Below, piece after piece: positions 5,763-11,731 of a stretch of DNA of 13,366 nucleotides. Made by a program: the position numbers and the translations under genes. Below the pieces are notes generated by a model, which worked only from the letters and a program-made list of their open reading frames with translations, was not told the origin of the DNA and did no database searches. How positions within the stretch are numbered: position 1 is the stretch's first letter; each line of letters opens with the position of its first letter. The stretch covers positions 1 to 13,366 of the forward strand of contig JAJYGU010000389.1 of the NCBI GenBank assembly GCA_021784975.1, in the 5' to 3' direction. This DNA comes from Planctomycetota bacterium (lineage in GTDB: Bacteria > Planctomycetota > Planctomycetia > Pirellulales > Thermoguttaceae).

Positions 5763-6736
5763 TGAAGGAGTTGGTGGTTGTCAGCGGCAAGGGCGGGGCG
5801 GGCAAGACCTCGGTGCTTGCCGCCTTGGCCAGCGTGGCTGGGCCGTGCGTCTTGGCCGACTGCGACGTGGATGCCGCCGATCTGCACCTGATCTTCCAGC
5901 CCCAGGTGATCCATCGCGAAGATTTCACCGGCGGCCAAAAAGCCCGGATCATGCCCGACTACTGCACCGCCTGCGGGAAGTGCGAGGAACTGTGCCGCTT
6001 CGATGCGATCTGGTTCGATGGTCCGGGCAACGGCCGAGTGCCGCAGACGTTCCGCGTTGACGCAACCGCCTGCGAAGGCTGCGGCGTCTGCGTCGATTAC
6101 TGCGCTGAAAATGCCATCGACTTCTCGCCCGCCCTGTGCGGCCAATGGTTCGTCTCGGAAACGCGCTGTGGCCCGATGGTGCATGCCAAGCTCGGCATCG
6201 GGGCCGAGAACTCGGGCAAGCTCGTCACCCAAGTGCGTCGAGCCGCTCAGGAGACCGCCCATCGGCAGGCACTTGACCTGATCCTGTGCGACGGCCCGCC
6301 GGGCATCGGTTGTCCGGTCATCGCCTCGCTCACCGGTGCGAGCCTCGCGCTGTTTGTGGTGGAGCCCACCGTATCCGGCCTTCACGACTTTCGCCGCGTG
6401 GCCCAACTGGCAGCGCGGTTGAATGTGCCCGGGCTGCTGGCGGTGAACAAGGCGGACCTCAACGATAACCTCACCAGGGACCTTGAGGCAATGGCCGTCG
6501 AACAGGGAATCGTTTTGGCAGGCCGGATTCCCTACGATCGCGACGTCACCCGCGCGCAGATGGCCGGCAAGACGCTGCTGGAAGTCTCCAATGGTCCGGC
6601 AGCCCGCGGCATCCGGCAAGTTTGGTCTATCGTCCAGGAACAACTCCGCGCAGGTGCCGCCTCACAAACAAGCGGGTTGATACAAATCGGCAACTCCAGA
6701 AACAAGCCAATATCTTGCGACCATGAACGTGTCTGA
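5762..6736 (+). CDS. MinD-superfamily ATPase with inserted ferredoxin domain (second of two)
   Basis: A 324-residue paralogue of the preceding gene product. It has Walker A VSGKGGAGKTS (7-17), two ferredoxin motifs (C68, C71, C74, C78 and C104, C107, C110, C114) and a CDGPPGIGCPV block as Walker B. I chose ATG 5762, which shares its A with the previous stop (TGATG), rather than the GTG three bases upstream. It lacks the 18-residue repeat-encoded insertion seen in its neighbour. The last about 25 residues form a polar tail beyond the family core, and this tail's codons overlap the next gene by 14 nt. Adjacent paralogues suggest a heterodimeric ATPase with up to four [4Fe-4S] clusters (inference). 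Confidence 0.93.
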   Translation: MKELVVVSGKGGAGKTSVLAALASVAGPCVLADCDVDAADLHLIFQPQVIHREDFTGGQKARIMPDYCTACGKCEELCRFDAIWFDGPGNGRVPQTFRVDATACEGCGVCVDYCAENAIDFSPALCGQWFVSETRCGPMVHAKLGIGAENSGKLVTQVRRAAQETAHRQALDLILCDGPPGIGCPVIASLTGASLALFVVEPTVSGLHDFRRVAQLAARLNVPGLLAVNKADLNDNLTRDLEAMAVEQGIVLAGRIPYDRDVTRAQMAGKTLLEVSNGPAARGIRQVWSIVQEQLRAGAASQTSGLIQIGNSRNKPISCDHERV

Positions 6737-8060
6737 TCTCAACGTGCTAGGCCAAGTATCTCCGCAGGTCGCCGAGCGCGCCCAGAATCCCCGCAACTAC
6801 GGACCCTTGGAGGATTGGGATGGACATGCGCGTCTTACCGGCGACTGCGGCGACACAATGGAATTCTGGCTCAAAGTGACGAACCAACAAGTCGTACACG
6901 TTGGGTTCACCACTACCGGCTGCGGCTCGTCTCGTGCGGCCGGGAGCATGGCCACGGAACTGGTCATCAACAAGTCCCCTGACGAGGCCGGTTTCCTCGA
7001 ACCGGCCGACATTCTGAAGGCCCTGGGGGGACTGCCCAGAGACTCCGAACATTGCGCGGCCATGGCCTCCAGTACCCTGAGGGCGGCGATTGGGGACTAC
7101 TTCGCCCGCACGCGAGCCCAAGGCCGCAACCGGTCCGAATCTGGAGACTGCGGTACCTGTTCCTCGGCAGAATGTCCGTCCAAGCAACGGCAACACAACG
7201 AGTCCGAGGAGCAGTTCCGCGAACGCCAAGCCCTGGCCCGAAAGATGTGCCAGATCGGCTACAAGCTCCTGGTCATGTCGGGCAAAGGCGGCGTCGGCAA
7301 AAGCACCGTGGCGGCCAATCTCGCCGCGTCACTGGCCCTGGCTGGCAAGAGCGTCGGACTCCTGGATGTGGATATTCACGGCCCCAGCATCCCGAAGCTC
7401 ATGGGCCTGGAGAGGGAGAGGTTGGTCGCCCACGGCCAAGAGATCGTGCCGATCGAGATCGGCAACCTCAAGGTAATGTCGATCGGCCTTCTGCTGCCCA
7501 GCGCGACGGATGCGGTGATTTGGCGGGGACCGATGAAATACACCGCGATCCGCCAATTCCTCAAGGATGTGAACTGGGGAGCGTTGGATTACCTGGTGAT
7601 CGACGCCCCGCCGGGCACGGGCGACGAACCGCTCTCGGTGGCCCAGCTTGTCGGTCAGCCCGCCGGCGCGGTGCTGGTCACCACGCCCCAGGACCTCGCG
7701 GTCGCCGACGTGCGACGCTCCGTCTCGTTTTGCGAGAAGGTGGGACTCCCCGTGGTAGGCATCATCGAGAACATGAGCGGGCTGGCCTGTCCGCACTGCG
7801 GCGGCCGGATCGAGTTGTTCAAGACCGGCGGCGGCAAGTCGCTGGCTCGAGAAATGGGCGTCCCCTTCTTGGGAAGCGTCCCGATCGACCCAGAAATCGT
7901 TCAGTGCGGCGACCGTGGGACGCCCTACGCACACCAGTTCGCTGAGAGTCCGGCTGCCAAGGCGCTGGCGGTGATCGTCGATCGCATCGTGGCTGCTTCG
8001 CCTCGCAAGGGATCTTGTCCAGAGCCCCTTCCGCCTTTGGCAGAGAGAAGTTGGTTTTGA
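6723..8060 (+). CDS. IscU/NifU scaffold fused to Mrp/NBP35 (ApbC) ATPase
   Basis: A 445-residue two-part protein. Residues about 15-130 are an IscU/NifU N-terminal scaffold with the three cluster ligands C42 (in DCGD, keeping the conserved Asp44), C67 (GCGSS) and C111 (EHC). A linker with C143, C146 and C151 (GTCSSAEC) leads to an Mrp/NBP35 ATPase. That part has Walker A GKGGVGKS (187-194), LLDVDIHGPSIPKLMG (213-228), VIDAPPGTGDEPLS (292-305) and the C-terminal C356-x2-C359 that bridges clusters in Mrp dimers. Mrp proteins bind and transfer Fe-S clusters, so scaffold and carrier are joined in one chain. It overlaps the preceding gene by 14 nt. In Desulfovibrio MrpORP the extra domain is NifX-like; here that domain is the separate next gene. 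Confidence 0.93.
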   Translation: MNVSDLNVLGQVSPQVAERAQNPRNYGPLEDWDGHARLTGDCGDTMEFWLKVTNQQVVHVGFTTTGCGSSRAAGSMATELVINKSPDEAGFLEPADILKALGGLPRDSEHCAAMASSTLRAAIGDYFARTRAQGRNRSESGDCGTCSSAECPSKQRQHNESEEQFRERQALARKMCQIGYKLLVMSGKGGVGKSTVAANLAASLALAGKSVGLLDVDIHGPSIPKLMGLERERLVAHGQEIVPIEIGNLKVMSIGLLLPSATDAVIWRGPMKYTAIRQFLKDVNWGALDYLVIDAPPGTGDEPLSVAQLVGQPAGAVLVTTPQDLAVADVRRSVSFCEKVGLPVVGIIENMSGLACPHCGGRIELFKTGGGKSLAREMGVPFLGSVPIDPEIVQCGDRGTPYAHQFAESPAAKALAVIVDRIVAASPRKGSCPEPLPPLAERSWF

Positions 8061-8091
8061 CGCCTTACCTTTTTACTTGGAGAAACGCCTT

Positions 8092-8430
8092 ATGAAGATC
8101 GCCATTCCGATGGCCGACGGTCGGCTGTGCATGCACTTTGGCCATTGCGAGCAGTTCGCCCTGGTGGAGGTTGACGAAAGCGACGGCAACTCTACCCGAA
8201 CGGCGCTGTTGACTCCACCCCCGCACGAACCCGGCCTGCTGCCGCGGTGGTTGCACGAACAGGGGGCAACCGTCATCATTGCCGGTGGCATGGGCCAGCG
8301 CGCACAACAGTTGTTTGCCCAAAGCGGGGTGAAGGTTGTGGTCGGTGCGCCGGCCGACACCCCGGAAGACTTGGTCGCCGCCTTCTTGAGCGGCACTCTG
8401 GTATCAGGACAAAACACCTGCGACCACTGA
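8092..8430 (+). CDS. NifX/NafY-fold protein (third copy)
   Basis: A 112-residue PF02579 protein beginning MKIAIPMADGRLCMHFGHCEQF, where the HFGHC segment (about 15-19) is a likely metal-binding spot. AGGMGQRAQQLF (about 64-75) is the second family landmark, and the tail NTCDH has a further Cys and His. I chose ATG 8092 over the in-frame TTG 8077, since GGAG (8079-8082) is spaced correctly for ATG. It directly follows the IscU-Mrp fusion, the partner expected to load it. It differs clearly from the two copies at 1671 and 2073, so the three are probably not redundant. Confidence 0.88.
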   Translation: MKIAIPMADGRLCMHFGHCEQFALVEVDESDGNSTRTALLTPPPHEPGLLPRWLHEQGATVIIAGGMGQRAQQLFAQSGVKVVVGAPADTPEDLVAAFLSGTLVSGQNTCDH

Positions 8431-8431
8431 C

Positions 8432-9274
8432 ATGACGAAAATCCGGATTACCGTTCTGGTCGAAAACACGGCGGGTGGGCCAGACCTACTGGCCGAGCAC
8501 GGCTTGGCCTATTGGATCGAGTACCAGGGTCGGCGGGTGTTGTTCGACTGCGGACAAGGCGGTGTGCTCGCCAGCAACGCGTATAAACTGCGGGTCCCGC
8601 TGCGCGAGAGCGAGGCCTTGGTCCTTAGCCACGGACATTACGACCACACGGGCGGAGTAGCCGAAGCCCTGAAGTCTACCAGATCCATCCCGGTGTACGC
8701 CCATCAGGCGGCGTTCGCGCGGAAATTCATGCGCAATCGCGACGGCACCGCGAGGGAGATCGGTCTGCCCTACTTCTCCGATAAGGCTATTCGGGAATCG
8801 AGTGGCCGCTGGATTCCCACCAGCCAACCGACCACGGTGTTCGACGGGCTGACGGTCACCGGCCCGGTTCCTCGGCTGGTGGATTTCGAGGCCCCTGGCG
8901 GACCGTTCTTTCTGGACGAAGCCTGCACACAACCCGATCCCTTGGAAGACGACCAATCGCTCTTTTTCGACACCGCCGCAGGCATCGTGGTGTTGCTGGG
9001 CTGCGCGCATTCGGGGATCATCAACACCCTCCGCTACGTGGGCCAGTTGGCCGGCCATCGGCCGATTCGGGCAGTCATTGGCGGGATGCACCTGATTGCG
9101 GCTTCGCCAGAACGGATCACGCGAACCATCGAAGAGCTTCAGCGGATCGGCGTCGAGCGACTGGCGCCCGCGCACTGCACGGGCATGCCGGCTACGGTTG
9201 CCCTATGGAACGCCTTCCCTGACCGCTGCCTGACCTGTCATACGGGCAGCAGTTTCAAGTTCACGGCCGAATGA
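8432..9274 (+). CDS. Metallo-beta-lactamase-fold hydrolase (COG1237 type)
   Basis: A 280-residue MBL-fold protein. The metal motif SHGHYDHTGG (66-75) gives H67, H69, D71 and H72; GCAHSGIINT (190-199) supplies the next His and APAHCTG near residue 250 the last. The GGMHL strand (218-222) is typical. The sequence fits COG1237, the group named after a dihydropterin-linked ribofuranosylaminobenzene phosphate synthase of methanogens. That name is often over-applied, so the substrate should be treated as unknown. Its start lies one base after the previous stop. Fe, Zn or Mn could be the metal. A role in pterin or cofactor chemistry for this locus is only a suggestion. Confidence 0.9.
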   Translation: MTKIRITVLVENTAGGPDLLAEHGLAYWIEYQGRRVLFDCGQGGVLASNAYKLRVPLRESEALVLSHGHYDHTGGVAEALKSTRSIPVYAHQAAFARKFMRNRDGTAREIGLPYFSDKAIRESSGRWIPTSQPTTVFDGLTVTGPVPRLVDFEAPGGPFFLDEACTQPDPLEDDQSLFFDTAAGIVVLLGCAHSGIINTLRYVGQLAGHRPIRAVIGGMHLIAASPERITRTIEELQRIGVERLAPAHCTGMPATVALWNAFPDRCLTCHTGSSFKFTAE

Positions 9275-9290
9275 GCAAGGAGAGTGGCTG

Positions 9291-9338
9291 ATGGCCAGTT
9301 CGAGGAAGCGGGGTCTCGGGTTATGGGAACTGCTATGA
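9291..9338 (+). CDS. Possible 15-codon minigene coupled to the Fe-S protein start
   Basis: ATG 9291 lies 8 nt after AAGGAG (9277-9282), the best ribosome-binding site in this gap. It opens a 15-codon frame (MASSRKRGLGLWELL) whose TGA overlaps the ATG at 9335 as ATGA. The downstream Fe-S gene has only a weak site of its own, so translation of this short frame could deliver ribosomes to it. The peptide may have no function. A chance ORF remains possible. Confidence 0.35.
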   Translation: MASSRKRGLGLWELL

Positions 9339-9868
9339 GCGATCGAGTAGAGTCCACGGATTGCTTGATTCGCGGTTACCGCTTGGAACTGGCAGAGATC
9401 CCCTGCCTTCCCGGAGTTGCCGCCTGGAACGCCAGGGCCCTGTTGGAAGACGACATCGGAGCAGCGCTGCCCTATCTCAATTCCGAGCTAAGAGGCGCCG
9501 AATATCACCGTGACCTGGACACGCTGATCTGGAGGAGCGGAAGCCGCAAATATGCCTTCCGATCTCGTGAAATTGCCGTGGCCCCGGTGGCCGACAGGGA
9601 GGAGGCCCAGCGGCTCATGACGGAGGCCGTCGGCATCGTGGAGGGGATTTGGAGCCGTCGGGGGGAGATTGTGCCCAGTTTTAGCCGGAGACGCCCGCCA
9701 GGGGTCATGGATATTTACAAGCTCTTGCCGCGCACTAATTGTGGGAAGTGCGGTTATCCGTCTTGTATGGCCTATGCTGCACAACTGCGGGAGGGCAAGG
9801 CCGAATGGTCGCAGTGTCCGGACATTGCTGGCCACCCGCGCACTTTGAGCTTGATTGAGGGGAGTTGA
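9335..9868 (+). CDS. Small protein with C-terminal [4Fe-4S] domain (PF04060 type)
   Basis: A 177-residue protein. The C-terminal motif C136-x2-C139-x4-C144-x16-C161 (in RTNCGKCGYPSC and SQCP) is the FeS domain also found in the corrinoid Fe-S protein large subunit and in RnfB. The N-terminal about 125 residues (GYRLELAEIPCLPGVAAW, ALPYLNSELRGAEYH) form a conserved but uncharacterised region I have seen only in proteins of this type. I chose ATG 9335 over the in-frame GTG 9284 and ATG 9323: it overlaps a short upstream frame and fits the usual family length. It probably acts as an electron carrier or cluster donor to another locus member. Confidence 0.85.
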   Translation: MSDRVESTDCLIRGYRLELAEIPCLPGVAAWNARALLEDDIGAALPYLNSELRGAEYHRDLDTLIWRSGSRKYAFRSREIAVAPVADREEAQRLMTEAVGIVEGIWSRRGEIVPSFSRRRPPGVMDIYKLLPRTNCGKCGYPSCMAYAAQLREGKAEWSQCPDIAGHPRTLSLIEGS

Positions 9869-9874
9869 AGGGCT

Positions 9875-10528
9875 ATGAGCGACGCACTCCCCAACTACTT
9901 CGACCAATCCGCCGCCGACTGGGATGTGGAACCGCGCCGCGTTGAGCTGGCAAAGGCCGTCGGCAAGGCAGTCCTTCGCCAAGTGCAACCGACACGAGAG
10001 ATGGACGTGCTTGACTACGGATGCGGCACCGGATTGCTCGGTCTGTTCCTGCTCCCTTGCGTCCGAAGTGTGACCGGAGCAGATAGTTCTGAGGGCATGC
10101 TCCGTGTCCTGGAGGACAAGATACGCTCCGGGGGTTTACAGCGAATGCAGGCCACAAAGCTCGACCTGCTGCACGAGTCACCGCCCGAGGCACGCTACCA
10201 TCTGATTGTGGCCAACATGGTGCTTCACCACGTGGATCGGATCGAAGTGTTGTTGGCGGCCTTCTATCGCCTGTTGCAACCCGGGGGCTACTTGGCCATC
10301 GCCGACCTGGATCCGGAACCGGGACTGTTTCACGGTCCCGAGGTTGCCCCAAGTGTTTACCATCACGGCTTTGACCGCGGCGTCCTAATGAATTTTCTGC
10401 GCCAAGCAGGATTCATCAACCCAACGGACGTAACTGCGCACATAATCCGCAAGCCGATTACGGGCGGCGACATGAGAGAATTCACCGTGTTCTTGATTAC
10501 CACCATCTCAACCAGTAAAGAGGAGTAG
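9875..10528 (+). CDS. Class I SAM-dependent methyltransferase
   Basis: A 217-residue Rossmann-fold methyltransferase. Motif I is VLDYGCGTGLLG (45-56), the acidic loop after beta-2 reads TGADSSEGML (about 67-76), and ANMVLHHVDR (about 111-120) is motif IV-like. LQPGGYLAIADLDPE follows as motif VI. The start ATG 9875 lies 6 nt after the previous stop, with GGGGAG (9859-9864) upstream. The substrate is not visible. It belongs to the broad Methyltransf_11/25-type group, whose members act on small molecules. Its place between the Fe-S protein and the split-barrel protein suggests it serves the same pathway. Confidence 0.9.
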   Translation: MSDALPNYFDQSAADWDVEPRRVELAKAVGKAVLRQVQPTREMDVLDYGCGTGLLGLFLLPCVRSVTGADSSEGMLRVLEDKIRSGGLQRMQATKLDLLHESPPEARYHLIVANMVLHHVDRIEVLLAAFYRLLQPGGYLAIADLDPEPGLFHGPEVAPSVYHHGFDRGVLMNFLRQAGFINPTDVTAHIIRKPITGGDMREFTVFLITTISTSKEE

Positions 10529-10532
10529 CAGC

Positions 10533-10937
10533 ATGATTCCCCAAGAGATCAAGTCTTTGTTCGACGGCAGCCAGGTCTGTTGGATGGCCACGGCGGACGC
10601 GACCGGCGTGCCCAATGTTGCCCCCATGCTCAACTTGTATTGGTCCGGCGAGCAGAAACTTGTGATCGGCGACATGTTTATGAAGGCCACTGCCGCCAAC
10701 GTCCAGTCGAACGGCCGCGTCTGTCTGGCCACTTACAACCCGGTGTCGGGACGGTCTTGGAAAATGGCGGGCTCGGCCAAGTATGAGACCAAGGGGCCAG
10801 ACTATGACATGGCCCAGGCCGCCCTGCAGAAGAAGAATCCCGGCAAGAGCTTCAAGGGGGTGGTGGTGTTTGAGGTCCATGCCGTTTACGATCAGGCCCC
10901 CGGCGCTAATGCCGGCAAGCTGCTCATCCAACTGTGA
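10533..10937 (+). CDS. PNPOx-like FMN-binding split-barrel protein
   Basis: A 134-residue protein of the pyridoxamine-5'-phosphate oxidase-like fold. CWMATADATGVPNVAPM (16-32) is the first strand pair and its turn, and the later NGRVCLATYNP and GSAKYETKGPDYD segments fit the family. Such small members usually bind FMN, sometimes F420 or haem, and act as reductases or redox sensors; real PNPOx activity is unlikely. AAAGAGGAG (10516-10524) gives a strong ribosome-binding site, 4 nt after the previous stop. It closes the operon: a hairpin and then a tRNA gene follow. Confidence 0.88.
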   Translation: MIPQEIKSLFDGSQVCWMATADATGVPNVAPMLNLYWSGEQKLVIGDMFMKATAANVQSNGRVCLATYNPVSGRSWKMAGSAKYETKGPDYDMAQAALQKKNPGKSFKGVVVFEVHAVYDQAPGANAGKLLIQL

Positions 10938-10950
10938 TTCCGATCTGGAT

Positions 10951-10965
10951 CTCGCTCTGAGCGAG
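10951..10965 (+). terminator. Hairpin after the last operon gene
   Basis: CTCGCT-CTG-AGCGAG is a perfect 6-bp stem, 13 nt after the stop codon at 10937. There is no T-run, so it may mark the mRNA 3' end or weak termination rather than a strong intrinsic terminator. The rest of the gap to the tRNA promoter shows no gene. Confidence 0.35.
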
Positions 10966-11050
10966 CCGGCGACTTGGCCTGGGCGGCGATCGCCAGCCCT
11001 GTTTCGTCGATTGCTGCAACGTATACCGGCTGACGGCTTTTTCCGCCCAG

Positions 11051-11079
11051 TTGAAACCAAAGCCGACACGAAATAAACT
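11051..11079 (+). promoter_or_regulatory. Sigma-70-type promoter of tRNA-Leu
   Basis: TTGAAA (11051-11056), a 17-nt spacer and TAAACT (11074-11079). This would start transcription near 11086, about a dozen bases before the mature tRNA 5' end. Confidence 0.6.
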
Positions 11080-11098
11080 GTTGGGACGTAGCAGTCCC

Positions 11099-11184
11099 GG
11101 CCGAGTGGCGGAATGGCAGACGCTCGGGATTTAAAATCCCGTGGGCTTCAAACGCCCGTGCGGGTTCGAGTCCCGCCTCGGCTA
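11099..11184 (+). tRNA. trnL: tRNA-Leu (anticodon UAA)
   Basis: An 86-nt class II tRNA. The acceptor strands GGCCGAG and CTCGGCT pair with one G-U. The D arm is TGGCGGAATGGCAGACGC. The anticodon stem CGGGA/TCCCG encloses loop TTTAAAA, giving anticodon TAA, which reads UUA/UUG leucine codons. A long variable arm (TGGGCTTCAAACGCCCG) and T arm GCGGG-TTCGAGT-CCCGC follow, then discriminator A at 11184. CCA is not encoded. The class II shape and discriminator A confirm leucine identity. Confidence 0.95.
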
Positions 11185-11250
11185 CTCTTTCGCTGCTTTA
11201 CATCCGGCACGTGCTGACTCACAAGGAATACGATAAGGGGTGGTGGAAAG

Positions 11251-11400
11251 GCGATTTCCCAAACGGAAGTCTCCAAGGCGACGGGAATCGCGGACTCAAC
11301 GATTTGGGAAGTTCTCAAGGACAAGCGTTCCTCGAATCGACGCCCCATTGGCAAGCTGGCGCGATATTTCAGCGTATCGCCCGACGTATTTGCCTTCTGA
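11251..11400 (+). pseudogene. Remnant of an XRE/HigA-type antitoxin (C-terminal half)
   Basis: Read from 11251, the frame gives AISQTEVSKATGIADSTIWE followed by a VLKDKR-like segment and ends with IGKLARYFSVSPDVFAF and TGA 11398-11400. This matches the helix-turn-helix and C-terminus of HigA-like antitoxins (family pattern ISQAEVAKATGI...ISEVLAGKR...HIGKLARYF.VSP..F). Only about 49 residues remain: no start codon is in frame upstream before the stop at 11215-11217. Several family positions are changed (IWEVLKDKR, RRPI). The words VLTH in another frame at about 11211-11222 may be a frameshifted trace of the preceding segment. No toxin gene is visible. It lies directly behind a tRNA, a common integration spot. 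Confidence 0.6.
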
Positions 11401-11485
11401 CGATTGTTCTTGGCGACCGCACCTGCCGCTGGGGGATGCGACCTGGTCGGCGAACCCCTCTATTTGGGCATGGCACGTCTACCGG

Positions 11486-11514
11486 TTGACAGGTTTGGAT
11501 GGGTGGGGTACAGT
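11486..11514 (+). promoter_or_regulatory. Sigma-70 promoter of the cimA leader
   Basis: A perfect -35 TTGACA (11486-11491), a 17-nt spacer and the -10 element TACAGT (11509-11514). Transcription would begin near 11521, giving a leader of about 185-190 nt before the terminator and a 5' untranslated stretch of about 35 nt before the leader-peptide ATG. Confidence 0.75.
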
Positions 11515-11555
11515 TGGTAAGTTGGCTGATTTATTCGCAACGCCCTAGCCGATTT

Positions 11556-11645
11556 ATGTCTACGCAACTTCCCCGGGTGACGCGCAATCTGGTCGCTTCG
11601 ATAGCGGTCGTGGGCGTCATTATTATTGGGAAGGTTCGGCCCTAG
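11556..11645 (+). CDS. cimA leader peptide, rich in branched-chain amino acid codons
   Basis: A 29-codon ORF too short for usual gene calling. Residues 11-25 read NLVASIAVVGVIIIG; 9 of these 15 are Leu, Val or Ile, ending in three successive ATT codons (11619-11627). In all there are 6 Val, 4 Ile and 2 Leu codons in 29. This resembles the known ilv leader peptide of enterobacteria in style, though not by clear homology. The TAG stop (11643-11645) lies within the 5' arm of the antiterminator stem, as needed for ribosome-position sensing. No Shine-Dalgarno is seen, which is common in this window. The peptide itself needs no function; its translation would report the supply of charged Ile/Val/Leu tRNAs. 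Confidence 0.8.
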   Translation: MSTQLPRVTRNLVASIAVVGVIIIGKVRP

Positions 11646-11671
11646 GGCTTCCGGCATGAGACCGAAGAACG

Positions 11672-11708
11672 AAAGCCCCAGGGCCGAAGAGGCTTTGGGG
11701 CTTTTTTT
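11672..11708 (+). terminator. Intrinsic terminator (attenuator) before cimA
   Basis: AAAGCCCCA (11672-11680) and TGGGGCTTT (11696-11704) form a perfect 9-bp stem with a 15-nt loop, ending in seven Ts (11702-11708). It lies 23 nt before the cimA start, with no promoter between, so it must be bypassed for cimA expression. Confidence 0.88.
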
Positions 11709-11731
11709 GTCCCTGATCCCTGATTCCTGCC

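Larger units (their letters stand above)
11542..11708 (+). promoter_or_regulatory. Transcription attenuator: mutually exclusive antiterminator and terminator stems
   Basis: Segment 2, TTCGGCCCTAGGGCTT (11635-11650), pairs with segment 3, AAGCCCCAGGGCCGAA (11673-11688): 15 pairs with one A-C mismatch (antiterminator). Segment 3's AAAGCCCCA (11672-11680) instead pairs with segment 4, TGGGGCTTT (11696-11704), followed by a T-run to 11708 (terminator). Segment 1, GCCCTAGCCGA (11542-11552), can pair with segment 2 with a 2-nt bulge. A ribosome stalled on the Ile codons leaves segment 2 free and favours read-through. One that reaches the stop covers segment 2 and favours termination. Confidence 0.8.

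Noticed and set aside
4827..6643. Long antisense ORFs (285 and 324 codons) opposite the MinD/ferredoxin genes
   Set aside because: They mirror codon bias of GC-rich + strand genes with clear motifs, show no recognisable domain and would overlap essential motifs of both ATPases.
1671..8430. Nitrogen-fixation (nif) gene cluster
   Set aside because: The NifX-fold proteins alone do not indicate nitrogenase; no nifHDK, nifB, nifEN or nifS is present, and the context fits an ORP-type locus.
11211..11548. Two overlapping + strand ORFs of 92 and 102 codons after the tRNA
   Set aside because: Neither contains a recognisable domain; the third frame carries the antitoxin remnant instead, and the ORFs run into the cimA promoter.
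11499..11645. Longer 48-codon version of the cimA leader ORF starting at ATG 11499
   Set aside because: That ATG lies between the -35 and -10 elements, upstream of the predicted transcription start.
11521..11731. T-box riboswitch controlling cimA
   Set aside because: No UGGNACC-type T-box sequence and no specifier-stem layout; the translated Ile/Val-rich leader explains the structures better.
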